Source: Chryseobacterium sp. CH21 (GTDB lineage Bacteria > Bacteroidota > Bacteroidia > Flavobacteriales > Weeksellaceae). From it: a DNA stretch of 38,733 nt. The stretch spans positions 1 to 38,733 of the forward strand of contig NZ_QICI01000086.1 of assembly GCF_004119445.1 (NCBI RefSeq), given 5' to 3'. The notes under the pieces are model-generated. The model ran no database searches and was not told where the DNA came from. It was given only the letters and a program-made list of their open reading frames with translations. The position numbers and the translations under genes were made by a program. Of the stretch, positions 16,679 through 24,631 are shown piece by piece. Each line of letters starts with the position of its first letter. Position 1 is the first letter of the stretch.

Positions 16679-16712
16679 AATGACCATCCTCAAACAGGAT
16701 GGTCATTGCTTT
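16679..16712. terminator. Bidirectional terminator between converging genes
   Basis: A 12-bp stem AATGACCATCCT / AGGATGGTCATT with loop CAAAC and T-rich flank on the plus side (GCTTTTT). It can serve both the DUF2867-like gene and the lipoprotein gene ending at 16727. Confidence 0.85.
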
Positions 16713-16726
16713 TTAATGGAATACGC

Positions 16727-18442
16727 TTAATAAAAGCTTAATAATAAATCAATCTGTGCATTACTTACTCCTGCCGGTCTGTTCGCTTTAAGCTGAGTAC
16801 TTAAACTGCTTAATCCATAACAATGTTTTAGGAAATTGGTTTCAATATTGGCTAAAGTATAGCCGGCAACCTGATCATTAACTGTTCCCATGGGGTGAGG
16901 GCTAAATGACTGTCCCAATTCGTTGAAGTTATCAACTAAATTAATAAATAAGCTTGTATAGTCAGAACTTGTATTCAAACTCCAGAACTGATATCCGAAA
17001 CGATTGGGAAATACAGGAGGATTAGATGGATTATAATTTGGAGTTCCATAATTTGCAATACCTCTTTCTCTATATTCTATTCCTGTTACAAACCATTCTA
17101 CAGCGCATGGCCAACTTTCCTGAAGCATAGAATTAACCTGTGAATACTGAACTGCTCCGCTGTTCATTTTGATAACATGAGAGGTATGGGCGAGTTCATG
17201 TACAGTTGTTGAAAAATAATCATCAGACTGATACTCCGTTGTTGACCCAGGTCGGAATCTTGCTATTTTCAGGTAAGGAAAAACAACGTAATTGATTCCC
17301 TGCCAATCTTTAGCTGTATTCTTTGCTATAATGTGCGAACGGTTTCCACTAGGCCTGATAGGTCTTTGTAAACCACCAATGTCCTTATAAAAATAACGGT
17401 AGGCTGCTCTAAACATATGACCCTGCATATTTTCATAGCCAGGCATGATGTCATGACTCCAATGATTACTTTTGATATTATTTCGGCTCACATTGGAAGG
17501 GCTAATCTGGTTATCTTTAATTACAAAATGCTTCCTATCCATATGCAGCTTAAAATCTACTTTTTTGTTGTTTGGAAAAGGTGTACCATCCAGTCCGTAC
17601 TGACCATTTGCATTGGTGATCCCTTCTCTTGTTCTCAAACCCCTTTTAGCGGTAACTTTGGCGCCTTCAAAAGGAATCAGTGTATTTAATCTTGAATCGA
17701 AAATTCGGATGGTACCATATATTGGGGCGCCACCTCCGCCACCTCCGGGATTCGGGTTTGGATTGGGATACCATTGTCCTGGCTCTCCTATGTTATCCCA
17801 GGGTTTATAGTCGCTAGGCTCCCAAGGTGTGAAACCGGATATGTTTTCTGCCCTATGGACGAGACTATAGACGAATTTATAATTCATATTACCAGTACCT
17901 AAGAGCTCGATATCCTCTTCGGGAAGATACACCTCCTGAAGAATCTCATAGCTAATACCGGCAGGTAAGGCCGTCTCATTTCTCACAGTTGCATATTGTG
18001 GGGTAGGCTGATCAGCGGGAACATCAGGATCGTGATAGAATTTACCGACTACCAATACTTCTTTATCAAGTGGATAATCATAAAGAATAAGATCGGATTG
18101 CTGAAGTGCTTCCAGTTCATCTTCCGTTGCCGGATTAAATTTAATGTATTTGTGTGTAGAGCGAATATTTACAGCTGTGAATGATCTGTTGCCTTCTGCT
18201 TTTGGCTCAGCCAGTAATGATTTGTAAGCAGCCATCATGTTTTCAATCGTGTACGGAATAGGAAGCTGTTCTCCTAATACCGTGGGTTCTCCCTCTTCAG
18301 CGTATTTTGTTTCTTCCTCTGAAGTAAGATCTCTGTTCATGAGTTGGGAATTGGAGGCTTCAGTTTCATATTGTTCTATCACGTCAGAGCAGGATGCAGA
18401 TAGAAGAGAAACCAACGCCATGTAGAATACTATTTTTTTCAT
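16727..18442 (-). CDS. Lipoprotein with an HExxH zinc-protease-like motif
   Basis: 571 residues. The signal ends in the lipobox LSASC (Cys18). An N-terminal part (about 30-215) without recognised motifs is followed by a Pro/Gly linker of NP repeats and six glycines (about 228-241), then a short carboxypeptidase-regulatory-like beta domain ('GTIRIFDSRLN', 'ITNANGQYGLDG'). The C-terminal half has 'TTVHELAHTSHVI' with His415-Glu416-x2-His419, and later 'QESWPCAVEWF', whose glutamates could give the third ligand. Probably an outer-membrane-attached zinc peptidase (inference). It is the last gene of a minus-strand block with a LytTR system and a GG-leader peptide, 115 nt after the latter and beyond a terminator. 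Confidence 0.8.
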   Translation of the reverse strand: MKKIVFYMALVSLLSASCSDVIEQYETEASNSQLMNRDLTSEEETKYAEEGEPTVLGEQLPIPYTIENMMAAYKSLLAEPKAEGNRSFTAVNIRSTHKYIKFNPATEDELEALQQSDLILYDYPLDKEVLVVGKFYHDPDVPADQPTPQYATVRNETALPAGISYEILQEVYLPEEDIELLGTGNMNYKFVYSLVHRAENISGFTPWEPSDYKPWDNIGEPGQWYPNPNPNPGGGGGGAPIYGTIRIFDSRLNTLIPFEGAKVTAKRGLRTREGITNANGQYGLDGTPFPNNKKVDFKLHMDRKHFVIKDNQISPSNVSRNNIKSNHWSHDIMPGYENMQGHMFRAAYRYFYKDIGGLQRPIRPSGNRSHIIAKNTAKDWQGINYVVFPYLKIARFRPGSTTEYQSDDYFSTTVHELAHTSHVIKMNSGAVQYSQVNSMLQESWPCAVEWFVTGIEYRERGIANYGTPNYNPSNPPVFPNRFGYQFWSLNTSSDYTSLFINLVDNFNELGQSFSPHPMGTVNDQVAGYTLANIETNFLKHCYGLSSLSTQLKANRPAGVSNAQIDLLLSFY

Positions 18443-18508
18443 GTTTTAATTTTTAGTTTTTATATTATTTTCTGGTCCGGAATAAGATTGCCGGAAACTT
18501 TTTCTTTT

Positions 18509-18541
18509 AAAAAACACATTCCAATCGGTAGACTGGAATGT
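18509..18541 (-). terminator. Terminator after the GG-leader peptide gene
   Basis: On the minus strand ACATTCCA pairs with TGGAATGT (8 bp), followed by GTTTTTT. The stem occupies 18516-18541. Confidence 0.8.
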
Positions 18542-18557
18542 ATTTTTAAAATCATTA

Positions 18558-18755
18558 TTATTTAGGTTCAATCCATGGTAATCCGTTCCATGGCATTGTG
18601 TAAATAAAAGGAAGTCCTCCAATAGGCTGCGGATTAGATACAATGGGAGGCTGAGGCTGTGAAATAGCTCCAGGACTGCTTGGGGTAATAAACGCTGTTC
18701 CGCCTGCAACGGATTTCATTTGATTTCTTCTGAGTACTTTTCTTGTGATTTTCAT
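18558..18755 (-). CDS. GG-leader peptide precursor, proline-rich core, next to a LytTR system
   Basis: 65 residues from ATG 18755. An in-frame ATG at 18806 is rejected because it would precede the probable promoter. The basic leader 'VLRRNQMKSVAGG' ends in GG at residues 18-19. The core of about 46 residues has no cysteine and is rich in Pro, Gly, Ile and Trp ('PSSPGAISQPQPPIVSNPQP' and 'LPFIYTMPWNGLPWIEPK'). The leader resembles that at 2053 ('MKSVQGG'). Upstream are a -7 box with one mismatch (18782-18789) and a direct repeat (18822-18851) of LytTR-operator geometry; the response regulator gene ends only 110 nt upstream. Could be a signal peptide, bacteriocin or surface peptide; no exporter is seen. 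Confidence 0.83.
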   Translation of the reverse strand: MKITRKVLRRNQMKSVAGGTAFITPSSPGAISQPQPPIVSNPQPIGGLPFIYTMPWNGLPWIEPK

Positions 18756-18781
18756 GATAATTTTTTTTTTGTTTAACATGA

Positions 18782-18789
18782 CGAAAGTA
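18782..18789 (-). promoter_or_regulatory. -7 box of the GG-peptide gene
   Basis: Minus-strand TACTTTCG differs from TAnnTTTG at one base. No TTG lies at the standard distance (nearest spacings are 14 and 27 nt), as expected for a promoter needing an activator. Start near 18777, leader about 20 nt. Confidence 0.45.
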
Positions 18790-18821
18790 GAGAAGAGTCT
18801 TAACAAAAAACAGCTCCAACT

Positions 18822-18851
18822 AATAAGTGCAGAGGTTGAATAAGTAAGTGC
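18822..18851 (-). promoter_or_regulatory. Candidate LytTR operator: 9-bp direct repeat, 21-bp period
   Basis: On the minus strand GCACTTACT, 12 nt, GCACTTATT: eight of nine positions agree, and the 21-bp centre distance puts both on one DNA face. LytTR regulators such as AgrA and ComE bind 9-bp direct repeats about 12 bp apart at about -40 to -75. Here the repeat spans about -45 to -74 from the predicted start. The letters are not close to the Firmicutes consensus, so identity rests on spacing, position and the adjacent regulator gene. Confidence 0.55.
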
Positions 18852-18864
18852 GAAAGAAAATATT

Positions 18865-19596
18865 TTATTCGGGTTTCCCTATGGTAGAAAGGAAGTCATT
18901 TTTCTTGCGGTAGGAGACATCCAGGACAGACCCGTCGCTCATTACTACCTGTCCGCCTCTGCCTTTAATATACTCCTGAAGATGATCAATATTAATAAGA
19001 TGTTTGTGATGTATTCTGAAAAAATGATGTTCCAGCAACAGGGGTTCAAAGTCATGAAGCGTTCTGGATACCATTATTTTTGATTTATCAGCAAGATAAA
19101 AAAGGGTATAGCTTGAATCTGCTTCACAGCGGATGATATTGGATATTTCTACCAACTTGAATCCCTGAAGGGTAGAAAGAACGATTTTGTTATCTTTAAG
19201 AAGAGCATGATTAGGAGCCTGTACTTTTTTGATAGTATCCAGTGCTTTATTGACAGCAATAATGAAATCTAATTTTTTTATAGGCTTTAAAAGGTAATCT
19301 GTAGCTCCATTTTTAATCGCCTGAATAGCAAAATTCTCGTAAGCCGTGATGAAAATAATCTGGGAATGAACTTCGTTAAACTTTGAGAGTAAATCGAAAG
19401 TGGTTCCATCACCCAGCTGAACATCAAGAAACAGAATGTCAGGACTGTTTTTGATAAGGTAAATGTAAGCTTCTTCAACGGAGGAAGCCTGAAATTCTAT
19501 GTTGATTTCAGGAAATTCATTGGCCATAAGTAATGCAATATAATCTCGTCCATCCTGTTCATCATCAACAATACATGCGTGTATTTTATTTCTCAT
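18865..19596 (-). CDS. LytTR family response regulator
   Basis: 243 residues. The receiver domain (about 1-125) has the acidic pair Asp11-Asp12, phospho-acceptor Asp58 in 'ILFLDVQLGDG', the conserved Thr in 'FITAYENF' and Lys in 'DYLLKPIKK'. The C-terminal LytTR DNA-binding domain (about 140-240) shows 'IIRCEADSSYTLFYL', 'LHDFEPLLLEHHFFRIHHKHLINID' and 'GGQVVMSDGSVLDVSYRKK'. Its ATG overlaps the end of the kinase gene: a 4-nt overlap as given, 11 nt if the kinase frame is corrected. It is the likely regulator of the GG-peptide gene that follows, by proximity and by the operator-like repeat. Confidence 0.97.
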   Translation of the reverse strand: MRNKIHACIVDDEQDGRDYIALLMANEFPEINIEFQASSVEEAYIYLIKNSPDILFLDVQLGDGTTFDLLSKFNEVHSQIIFITAYENFAIQAIKNGATDYLLKPIKKLDFIIAVNKALDTIKKVQAPNHALLKDNKIVLSTLQGFKLVEISNIIRCEADSSYTLFYLADKSKIMVSRTLHDFEPLLLEHHFFRIHHKHLINIDHLQEYIKGRGGQVVMSDGSVLDVSYRKKNDFLSTIGKPE

Positions 19597-22490
19597 AAGG
19601 TTTTATATAAAGTTTGATTTGTGTTCCCTGTCTGTTGTTTCCGGAAAGCATTGATTTCTAAAAATATATTGATGTCAAAAAGCTGTTTGAACGTTTCAAT
19701 CCTTTTATGAGAAAGTTTTACCCCAAAGGAATTGTCTTTTTTCAAAGACTCCTGGTTGGGGATCCCTACACCATTATCTTCAATGGTAATGCATAAAGAA
19801 ACATTCGTATAATCAAAGGTGATAAGAATTTCTCCTTTTCTGTCTTTTAATCCTGAAATACCATGTTTTATCGCATTTTCCACAAAGGGCTGTATCAGTA
19901 AAGAAGGAATCGTCCAGTTAGGATCTACCTGTTCAGAAATAATAATTTTATAATCAAAAAGATCTTTTACACGAAGCTTTTCCATATCAAGATACAACGT
20001 TAGATATTCAACTTCATCTTTAATAGGCATGAAGGTTTTTTCTGAATAATAAAGCGTTTTCCGGATCATCTTGGCGAAAATATCCAGATAGTTTTCTGTT
20101 TCACGGTAATCTTTTTTATACAATAAAAATTGGATGGAATTCAGACAGTTATAAATAAAATGAGGGTTGATCTGAGCTTTAATGGCCTGAAGCTCAAGTT
20201 CGGCAATCTTCTTTTCATACTCCATTTTTTCCAGTTTCTTATTCCTTTTTTTATGCAGATATGAAAAGATAATCATCAATAGAGTTCCAATGATGAGGAT
20301 GGCCAGTATCAGCCTGAACCACCATGTCTGCCAGAACAGAGGTTTTATATAAAAAGTGAGATCCGTAGAAGCATAGGTCTGTTTTCCATTATATCCTAAG
20401 CCGTAAACCCGGAAGGTGTATTTACCTGGGGGAATAGAGTTGAAGATGACTTTAGAAGAATTATTGATCTGCCATGAGCTATTAAGCCCCTCCAGCATAT
20501 ATTTATAGCTTATTTTTCCCAATGAGGGATAGTCAAGAAAACTGAGATTGAAAATAACCGTGTTATGAGGATAAGCGGTAAGGCTTTTCTGTAATTCGTA
20601 ATGCTCATTATTTTCAATAGATACAGAGTTAATGACCACCTTTTTATGAATGAATTTTTCCTGAGTCAGTAGTTTTTTGATGGAAAATATACCAAGTCCT
20701 CTAGATGTTCCAATGAAGATAGTGTCATTTTTTATAACACAACCGGCTACTGCGTTGGAGGGAAGTCCGTCTGTCTGGGTAAAGTTGTTGATGTTTTGGC
20801 TCTTTTCTGTCAGTTCTATTCTGGATATCCCGGAATTGGTGCTGGCCCAGAACGTTTTTTTATTTTCTACTTCTACTTTTTTTACCTGATCATTGATTAA
20901 TCCATCATTCTTTCCGATTTTTCGTATAATTCCTTGAGTATTAAAAAGAATAATCCCGTGGAGGTTAGTTGCTCCCAAATAAGTATGATCATCTAATTTT
21001 TTAATATCTGTAAAATAGTATCCCTTTAAAAATAAAGTCTTTTTCCGGTTTCTGATATTGTATTTGTACAGATCGCTGAAGCTGCCGATAAACAGATTCT
21101 CTTTGTCGTAAGGGAAAACGGTGTATACCCGCTCCTGAAAAAGAGTGGTTGTTTTTTTAGTTTTTAAACTGTAGGTCAATAGGCCGCCAGATGTACAGAA
21201 CAATAAGGAATCCTGGGTATAAGAGACAATGTTCTTTAAGGAACAATATATCTTTTTAGAAGTATTATTGGCGATATCATGAACAATCACTTTGCCTGAT
21301 AAACCGAAAATGGAAATATTACCTTTTAAATAAATAGCTATATTTTCATCCTTATCACCTTTGTCAAGGATGATATTTTGTATTCTATTGTCTTTGCTGA
21401 TAAGAGCACCGGCAGATTGATTGTAGCCGAGAAGAATATTTCCGTTATCTTTTGCAATGGCTTTTATATACTCAGAATTACTTTTTACAGGCAAGTTGAT
21501 ATGATTGGCAAACAGAGACTTTGATATGAAAAATACACCGTTATTCCGTGAATTGAACCATACATTGTCATCTTTGTCTACCAGAACATTATTGATGACA
21601 TACCGATCCAGTATTTTGATGGGAGCACTAAGGTTTTTGTTCTTTTCAGTCAGTGATTGGTTGAAATATAAAACTCCGCCGTTACTTATATTCAGCCACA
21701 ATTTATTGTTTTTATCAATAACTCCGTAGAAAACATTCTCTTGTGTGCCACAATCATAAGATAGGATCTTTTTAATACCTGAGGGTGCAGAGAGTTGATA
21801 AACTTCAATGGTATTTTTATTCAGGAAGACAAAAAGATCATCCTTTTCACAGATCATACTTCCGGTTTCTGCTTTCAAATATTGCTTTTTTCCGGTAAGG
21901 ATATTGTAGACAAGTATATTTCTCTGATGAGCATCATGCAAATAAAGATTGTAAGTGTGTGGCTCAAACCTGAGTGTTGCAAAATATCTTTTCCCATAAT
22001 CTAACGGGATGGGGATCTTTTTAACTTTTCCGCTTTCATAGATGAAAATATTCTGAGGATTTAAATTTCCATAAAAATAAAGTCGGTTTCCGTCACGGGT
22101 AATTTTCGGAATAGAGCTTGAAAACTGATTTTTTACATAGTCATTAATGTTCAGATTGATAACCCGGCCGTTTTTTAAATAAGCAAAATCATTCAGAAAG
22201 GGAAGAATGAATACCTCGCCGTTGGGCAAAGGCTCACAGGATATAATATCAATATTTTTTAAACCCTCTTTCTTACCGTATTGTTTAAATTCTTTACCAT
22301 CAAATCTGAATAAGCCGTTATCGCTGCCTATCCAGATGAATCCATTTTGATCTTGTCTCAGATGATAGGTATAAGAGCAGTTTAACCCTTCCTCATCACT
22401 ATAGTTCACCATCCCGGGGATCTGTGAAGAAAATAGTGAGGGGAAGAATAAAATTGCAGATAATGCGAGGAAAATAAATAGATTTTTCAC
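19593..22490 (-). CDS. Propeller-type LytS-like sensor histidine kinase, C-terminus frameshifted
   Basis: About 965 residues from a GTG at 22490, chosen because it begins a signal peptide ('VKNLFIFLALSAILFFPS'); earlier in-frame codons lie over the promoter. The periplasmic part carries two-component-regulator propeller repeats ('DQNGFIWIGSDNGLFRFDG', 'DKNNKLWLNISNGGVLYFN', 'DDNVWFNSRNNGVFF') and a Y_Y_Y domain ('YKYMLEGLNSSWQ'). One membrane helix ('FRLILAILIIGTLLMIIFSY') precedes a HisKA_7TM/LytS-type kinase with 'QINPHFIYNCLNSIQ' (His777) and the ATPase box 'QPFVENAIKHG', 'IEDNGVGIP'. The end reads 'RKQQTGNTNQTLYKTL', but the other frame gives 'GTQIKLYIKPYEK', the expected end. An extra T at 19638-19640 would explain this; the true stop is then at 19586-19588. 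Confidence 0.93.
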   Translation of the reverse strand: MKNLFIFLALSAILFFPSLFSSQIPGMVNYSDEEGLNCSYTYHLRQDQNGFIWIGSDNGLFRFDGKEFKQYGKKEGLKNIDIISCEPLPNGEVFILPFLNDFAYLKNGRVINLNINDYVKNQFSSSIPKITRDGNRLYFYGNLNPQNIFIYESGKVKKIPIPLDYGKRYFATLRFEPHTYNLYLHDAHQRNILVYNILTGKKQYLKAETGSMICEKDDLFVFLNKNTIEVYQLSAPSGIKKILSYDCGTQENVFYGVIDKNNKLWLNISNGGVLYFNQSLTEKNKNLSAPIKILDRYVINNVLVDKDDNVWFNSRNNGVFFISKSLFANHINLPVKSNSEYIKAIAKDNGNILLGYNQSAGALISKDNRIQNIILDKGDKDENIAIYLKGNISIFGLSGKVIVHDIANNTSKKIYCSLKNIVSYTQDSLLFCTSGGLLTYSLKTKKTTTLFQERVYTVFPYDKENLFIGSFSDLYKYNIRNRKKTLFLKGYYFTDIKKLDDHTYLGATNLHGIILFNTQGIIRKIGKNDGLINDQVKKVEVENKKTFWASTNSGISRIELTEKSQNINNFTQTDGLPSNAVAGCVIKNDTIFIGTSRGLGIFSIKKLLTQEKFIHKKVVINSVSIENNEHYELQKSLTAYPHNTVIFNLSFLDYPSLGKISYKYMLEGLNSSWQINNSSKVIFNSIPPGKYTFRVYGLGYNGKQTYASTDLTFYIKPLFWQTWWFRLILAILIIGTLLMIIFSYLHKKRNKKLEKMEYEKKIAELELQAIKAQINPHFIYNCLNSIQFLLYKKDYRETENYLDIFAKMIRKTLYYSEKTFMPIKDEVEYLTLYLDMEKLRVKDLFDYKIIISEQVDPNWTIPSLLIQPFVENAIKHGISGLKDRKGEILITFDYTNVSLCITIEDNGVGIPNQESLKKDNSFGVKLSHKRIETFKQLFDINIFLEINAFRKQQTGNTNQTLYKTL

Positions 22491-22511
22491 ATGATAATGA
22501 TAATGATAATT
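22491..22511. repeat. Short tandem repeat, ATGATA x3, beside the kinase start
   Basis: Three perfect ATGATA units plus a partial unit lie directly before the kinase GTG. Read on the minus strand they encode Tyr-His repeats in the kinase frame. The unit length of 6 keeps the frame, so loss or gain would change only leader length or distance to the promoter. Confidence 0.75.
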
Positions 22512-22514
22512 TCG

Positions 22515-22545
22515 TAAATATATAATTTGATTAAGAATAATACAA
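22515..22545 (-). promoter_or_regulatory. Promoter of the kinase-regulator operon
   Basis: On the minus strand TTG (22543-22545), 20 nt, then TATATTTA (22515-22522; one mismatch to TAnnTTTG). The spacing is within the 17-23 rule. Start near 22508, leader about 20 nt, supporting the GTG start. Confidence 0.6.
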
Positions 22546-22609
22546 TGTTTGTAGTAGAATATTGGAAAAAAACAAGATGAAAAAATTCGGATAATTTTGG
22601 ACAATTTTG

Positions 22610-22617
22610 TACTTTTG
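22610..22617 (+). promoter_or_regulatory. -7 box of parE
   Basis: TACTTTTG fits TAnnTTTG, 21 nt before the ATG at 22638. It excludes the in-frame TTG at 22623 as a likely start. Confidence 0.6.
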
Positions 22618-22637
22618 TATGTTTGCTGAAATCATAT

Positions 22638-24524
22638 ATGTCACAAGAAATAAATCCAACCTACTCCGAAGATAATATCAGAACCCTCGATTGGCAGGAA
22701 CATATCCGTCTGCGACCCGGCATGTACATCGGGAAGCTTGGTGACGGCTCTTCTGCTGATGATGGTATTTATATCCTGCTTAAAGAAATCCTTGATAACT
22801 CTATTGATGAGTTCAGGATGCGATCGGGGAAAAGAATCGAAATAAAACTGGACGACGGAAAAGTTACCATCCGTGACTTTGGACGTGGAATCCCTCTCGG
22901 GAAAGTTGTAGATGCTGTATCCAAAATGAATACCGGTGGTAAATACGACAGTAAAGCGTTTAAAAAATCTGTAGGATTGAACGGGGTCGGTACCAAAGCG
23001 GTGAATGCCCTTTCGGATTACTTCCGGGTGCGTTCTTTCCGTGACGGAAAAATGAAAGTTGCTGAATTTTCCCGTGGAATGATCACCGAAAATTTTGAGG
23101 AAAAAGAAACTTCGGACAGAAATGGTACCGAGATCTCTTTTATCCCAGATGGAGACATTTTCCTGCATTTTAAATACAGAAAAGAGTATATCGAAAGAAT
23201 GCTCCGTAATTATGCCTATCTGAATCCAGGATTAAAAATTCTTTTCAATGGAGAAACCTATTTTTCTGAAAATGGTCTTAAAGATTTGTTGGAAGAAGAA
23301 CTGGAAAATGATATTCTTTATCCGATTGTTCATTTGAAGGGAGATGATATTGAACTGGCTATTACCCATTCTGATAAATCACAGACCGAAACCTATTTTT
23401 CATTTGTTAATGGGCAGAATACAACTCAGGGAGGAACACACCTTAATGCATTCCGTGAAGCGTATGTGAAAACCATTCGTGAATTTTTCAATAAAAGTTT
23501 TGATGCTTCTGATATCAGAAAATCTATCATTGCCGCAATCTCGATCAATGTAGAAGAGCCGGTTTTCGAATCTCAGACCAAAACAAAGTTAGGATCTAAT
23601 GATATGGGACCAAACGGACCTACCGTAAGAACATTTATCATTGATTTCCTAAAAAGTAAGCTGGATAACTTCTTACACAAGAATCCGGAAATTGCAGAAG
23701 CGATTCAAAGAAAAATTTTGATTTCCGAACGAGAAAGAAAAGAACTTTCCGGAATCCAGAAACTGGCAAGAGAAAGAGCAAAAAAGGTTTCACTTCACAA
23801 TAAAAAACTTCGTGACTGCAGACAGCATTATAACGATCAGAAAGCTGAAAGAAAAGGAGATACCCAAATCTTCATCACCGAGGGAGATTCTGCATCAGGA
23901 TCTATCACAAAATCAAGGGATGTAGAAACTCAGGCTGTATTTTCACTGAAAGGTAAACCTCTGAACTGCTATGGTCTTACCAAAAAAGTAGTATACGAAA
24001 ATGAAGAATTTAACCTTCTTCAGGCTGCTTTAAATATTGAAGAAAGTCTGGAAGACTTGAGGTACAATCAGGTGATTATTGCTACCGATGCCGATGTAGA
24101 TGGGATGCACATCCGCCTCCTTATGATTACTTTCTTCCTGCAGTTCTTCCCCGATTTGATTAAAAACGGTCACCTTTATATTCTTCAGACTCCTTTATTC
24201 AGGGTAAGAAATAAGAAGGAAACAAGATATTGCTATTCAGAAGCCGAAAGAGTAAAAGCATTAAATGATCTTGGGAAAAACCCTGAAATCACGCGATTTA
24301 AAGGATTAGGAGAGATTTCTCCTGATGAATTTAAGCACTTCATCGGTAAAGACATCCGATTGGAGCCCGTAGTGATTGGGAAAGACCAAACGATTGACCA
24401 GCTTTTGGAATTTTATATGGGAAAAAATACTCCCGACAGACAAGTATTTATTCTTGAAAATCTCGTGGTAGAAGATGATACTGATATTGATAAAAAACAA
24501 TTGTTGGATGAAGTAGAAAATTAA
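22638..24524 (+). CDS. parE: DNA topoisomerase IV subunit B
   Basis: 628 residues. The GHKL ATPase domain has 'RLRPGMYIGKLG', 'KEILDNSIDEF', 'IRDFGRGIPLG' and 'VGLNGVGTKAVNALS'. The transducer domain and the TOPRIM domain follow ('FITEGDSASGS', 'LKGKPLNCYG', 'DADVDGMHIRLL'). 'WQEHIRLRPGMYIGKLGDGS' at the start and the partner parC downstream mark ParE rather than GyrB. It decatenates sister chromosomes together with ParC. The start is ATG 22638. Divergent from the kinase operon; parC follows after one small gene. Confidence 0.96.
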   Translation: MSQEINPTYSEDNIRTLDWQEHIRLRPGMYIGKLGDGSSADDGIYILLKEILDNSIDEFRMRSGKRIEIKLDDGKVTIRDFGRGIPLGKVVDAVSKMNTGGKYDSKAFKKSVGLNGVGTKAVNALSDYFRVRSFRDGKMKVAEFSRGMITENFEEKETSDRNGTEISFIPDGDIFLHFKYRKEYIERMLRNYAYLNPGLKILFNGETYFSENGLKDLLEEELENDILYPIVHLKGDDIELAITHSDKSQTETYFSFVNGQNTTQGGTHLNAFREAYVKTIREFFNKSFDASDIRKSIIAAISINVEEPVFESQTKTKLGSNDMGPNGPTVRTFIIDFLKSKLDNFLHKNPEIAEAIQRKILISERERKELSGIQKLARERAKKVSLHNKKLRDCRQHYNDQKAERKGDTQIFITEGDSASGSITKSRDVETQAVFSLKGKPLNCYGLTKKVVYENEEFNLLQAALNIEESLEDLRYNQVIIATDADVDGMHIRLLMITFFLQFFPDLIKNGHLYILQTPLFRVRNKKETRYCYSEAERVKALNDLGKNPEITRFKGLGEISPDEFKHFIGKDIRLEPVVIGKDQTIDQLLEFYMGKNTPDRQVFILENLVVEDDTDIDKKQLLDEVEN

Positions 24525-24605
24525 TAGGGATAAACTTAAAAATAGCTCGTTAAAACCGATGCAGAGACTGAAAAAAAACACAATTTTGGATGAAGTAGGA
24601 AATTA
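24491..24605 (+). repeat. Imperfect duplicate of the parE 3' end
   Basis: 24491-24523, the last codons of parE (through TTGGATGAAGTAGAAAATTA), is copied imperfectly at 24571-24604 (TTGGATGAAGTAGGAAATTA, preceded by A-run and CACAATT). The core TTGGATGAAGTAG is identical. The second copy is non-coding and about 80 nt away. Confidence 0.75.
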
Positions 24606-24631
24606 TAAAACTTACACAACCAAAAATTAAA

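Noticed and set aside
17613..17810. Plus-strand proline-rich frame
   Set aside because: Antisense of the glycine linker of the lipoprotein gene; no leader or start context.
22641..23168. 175-residue minus-strand frame opposite parE
   Set aside because: A shadow of the conserved parE ATPase domain.
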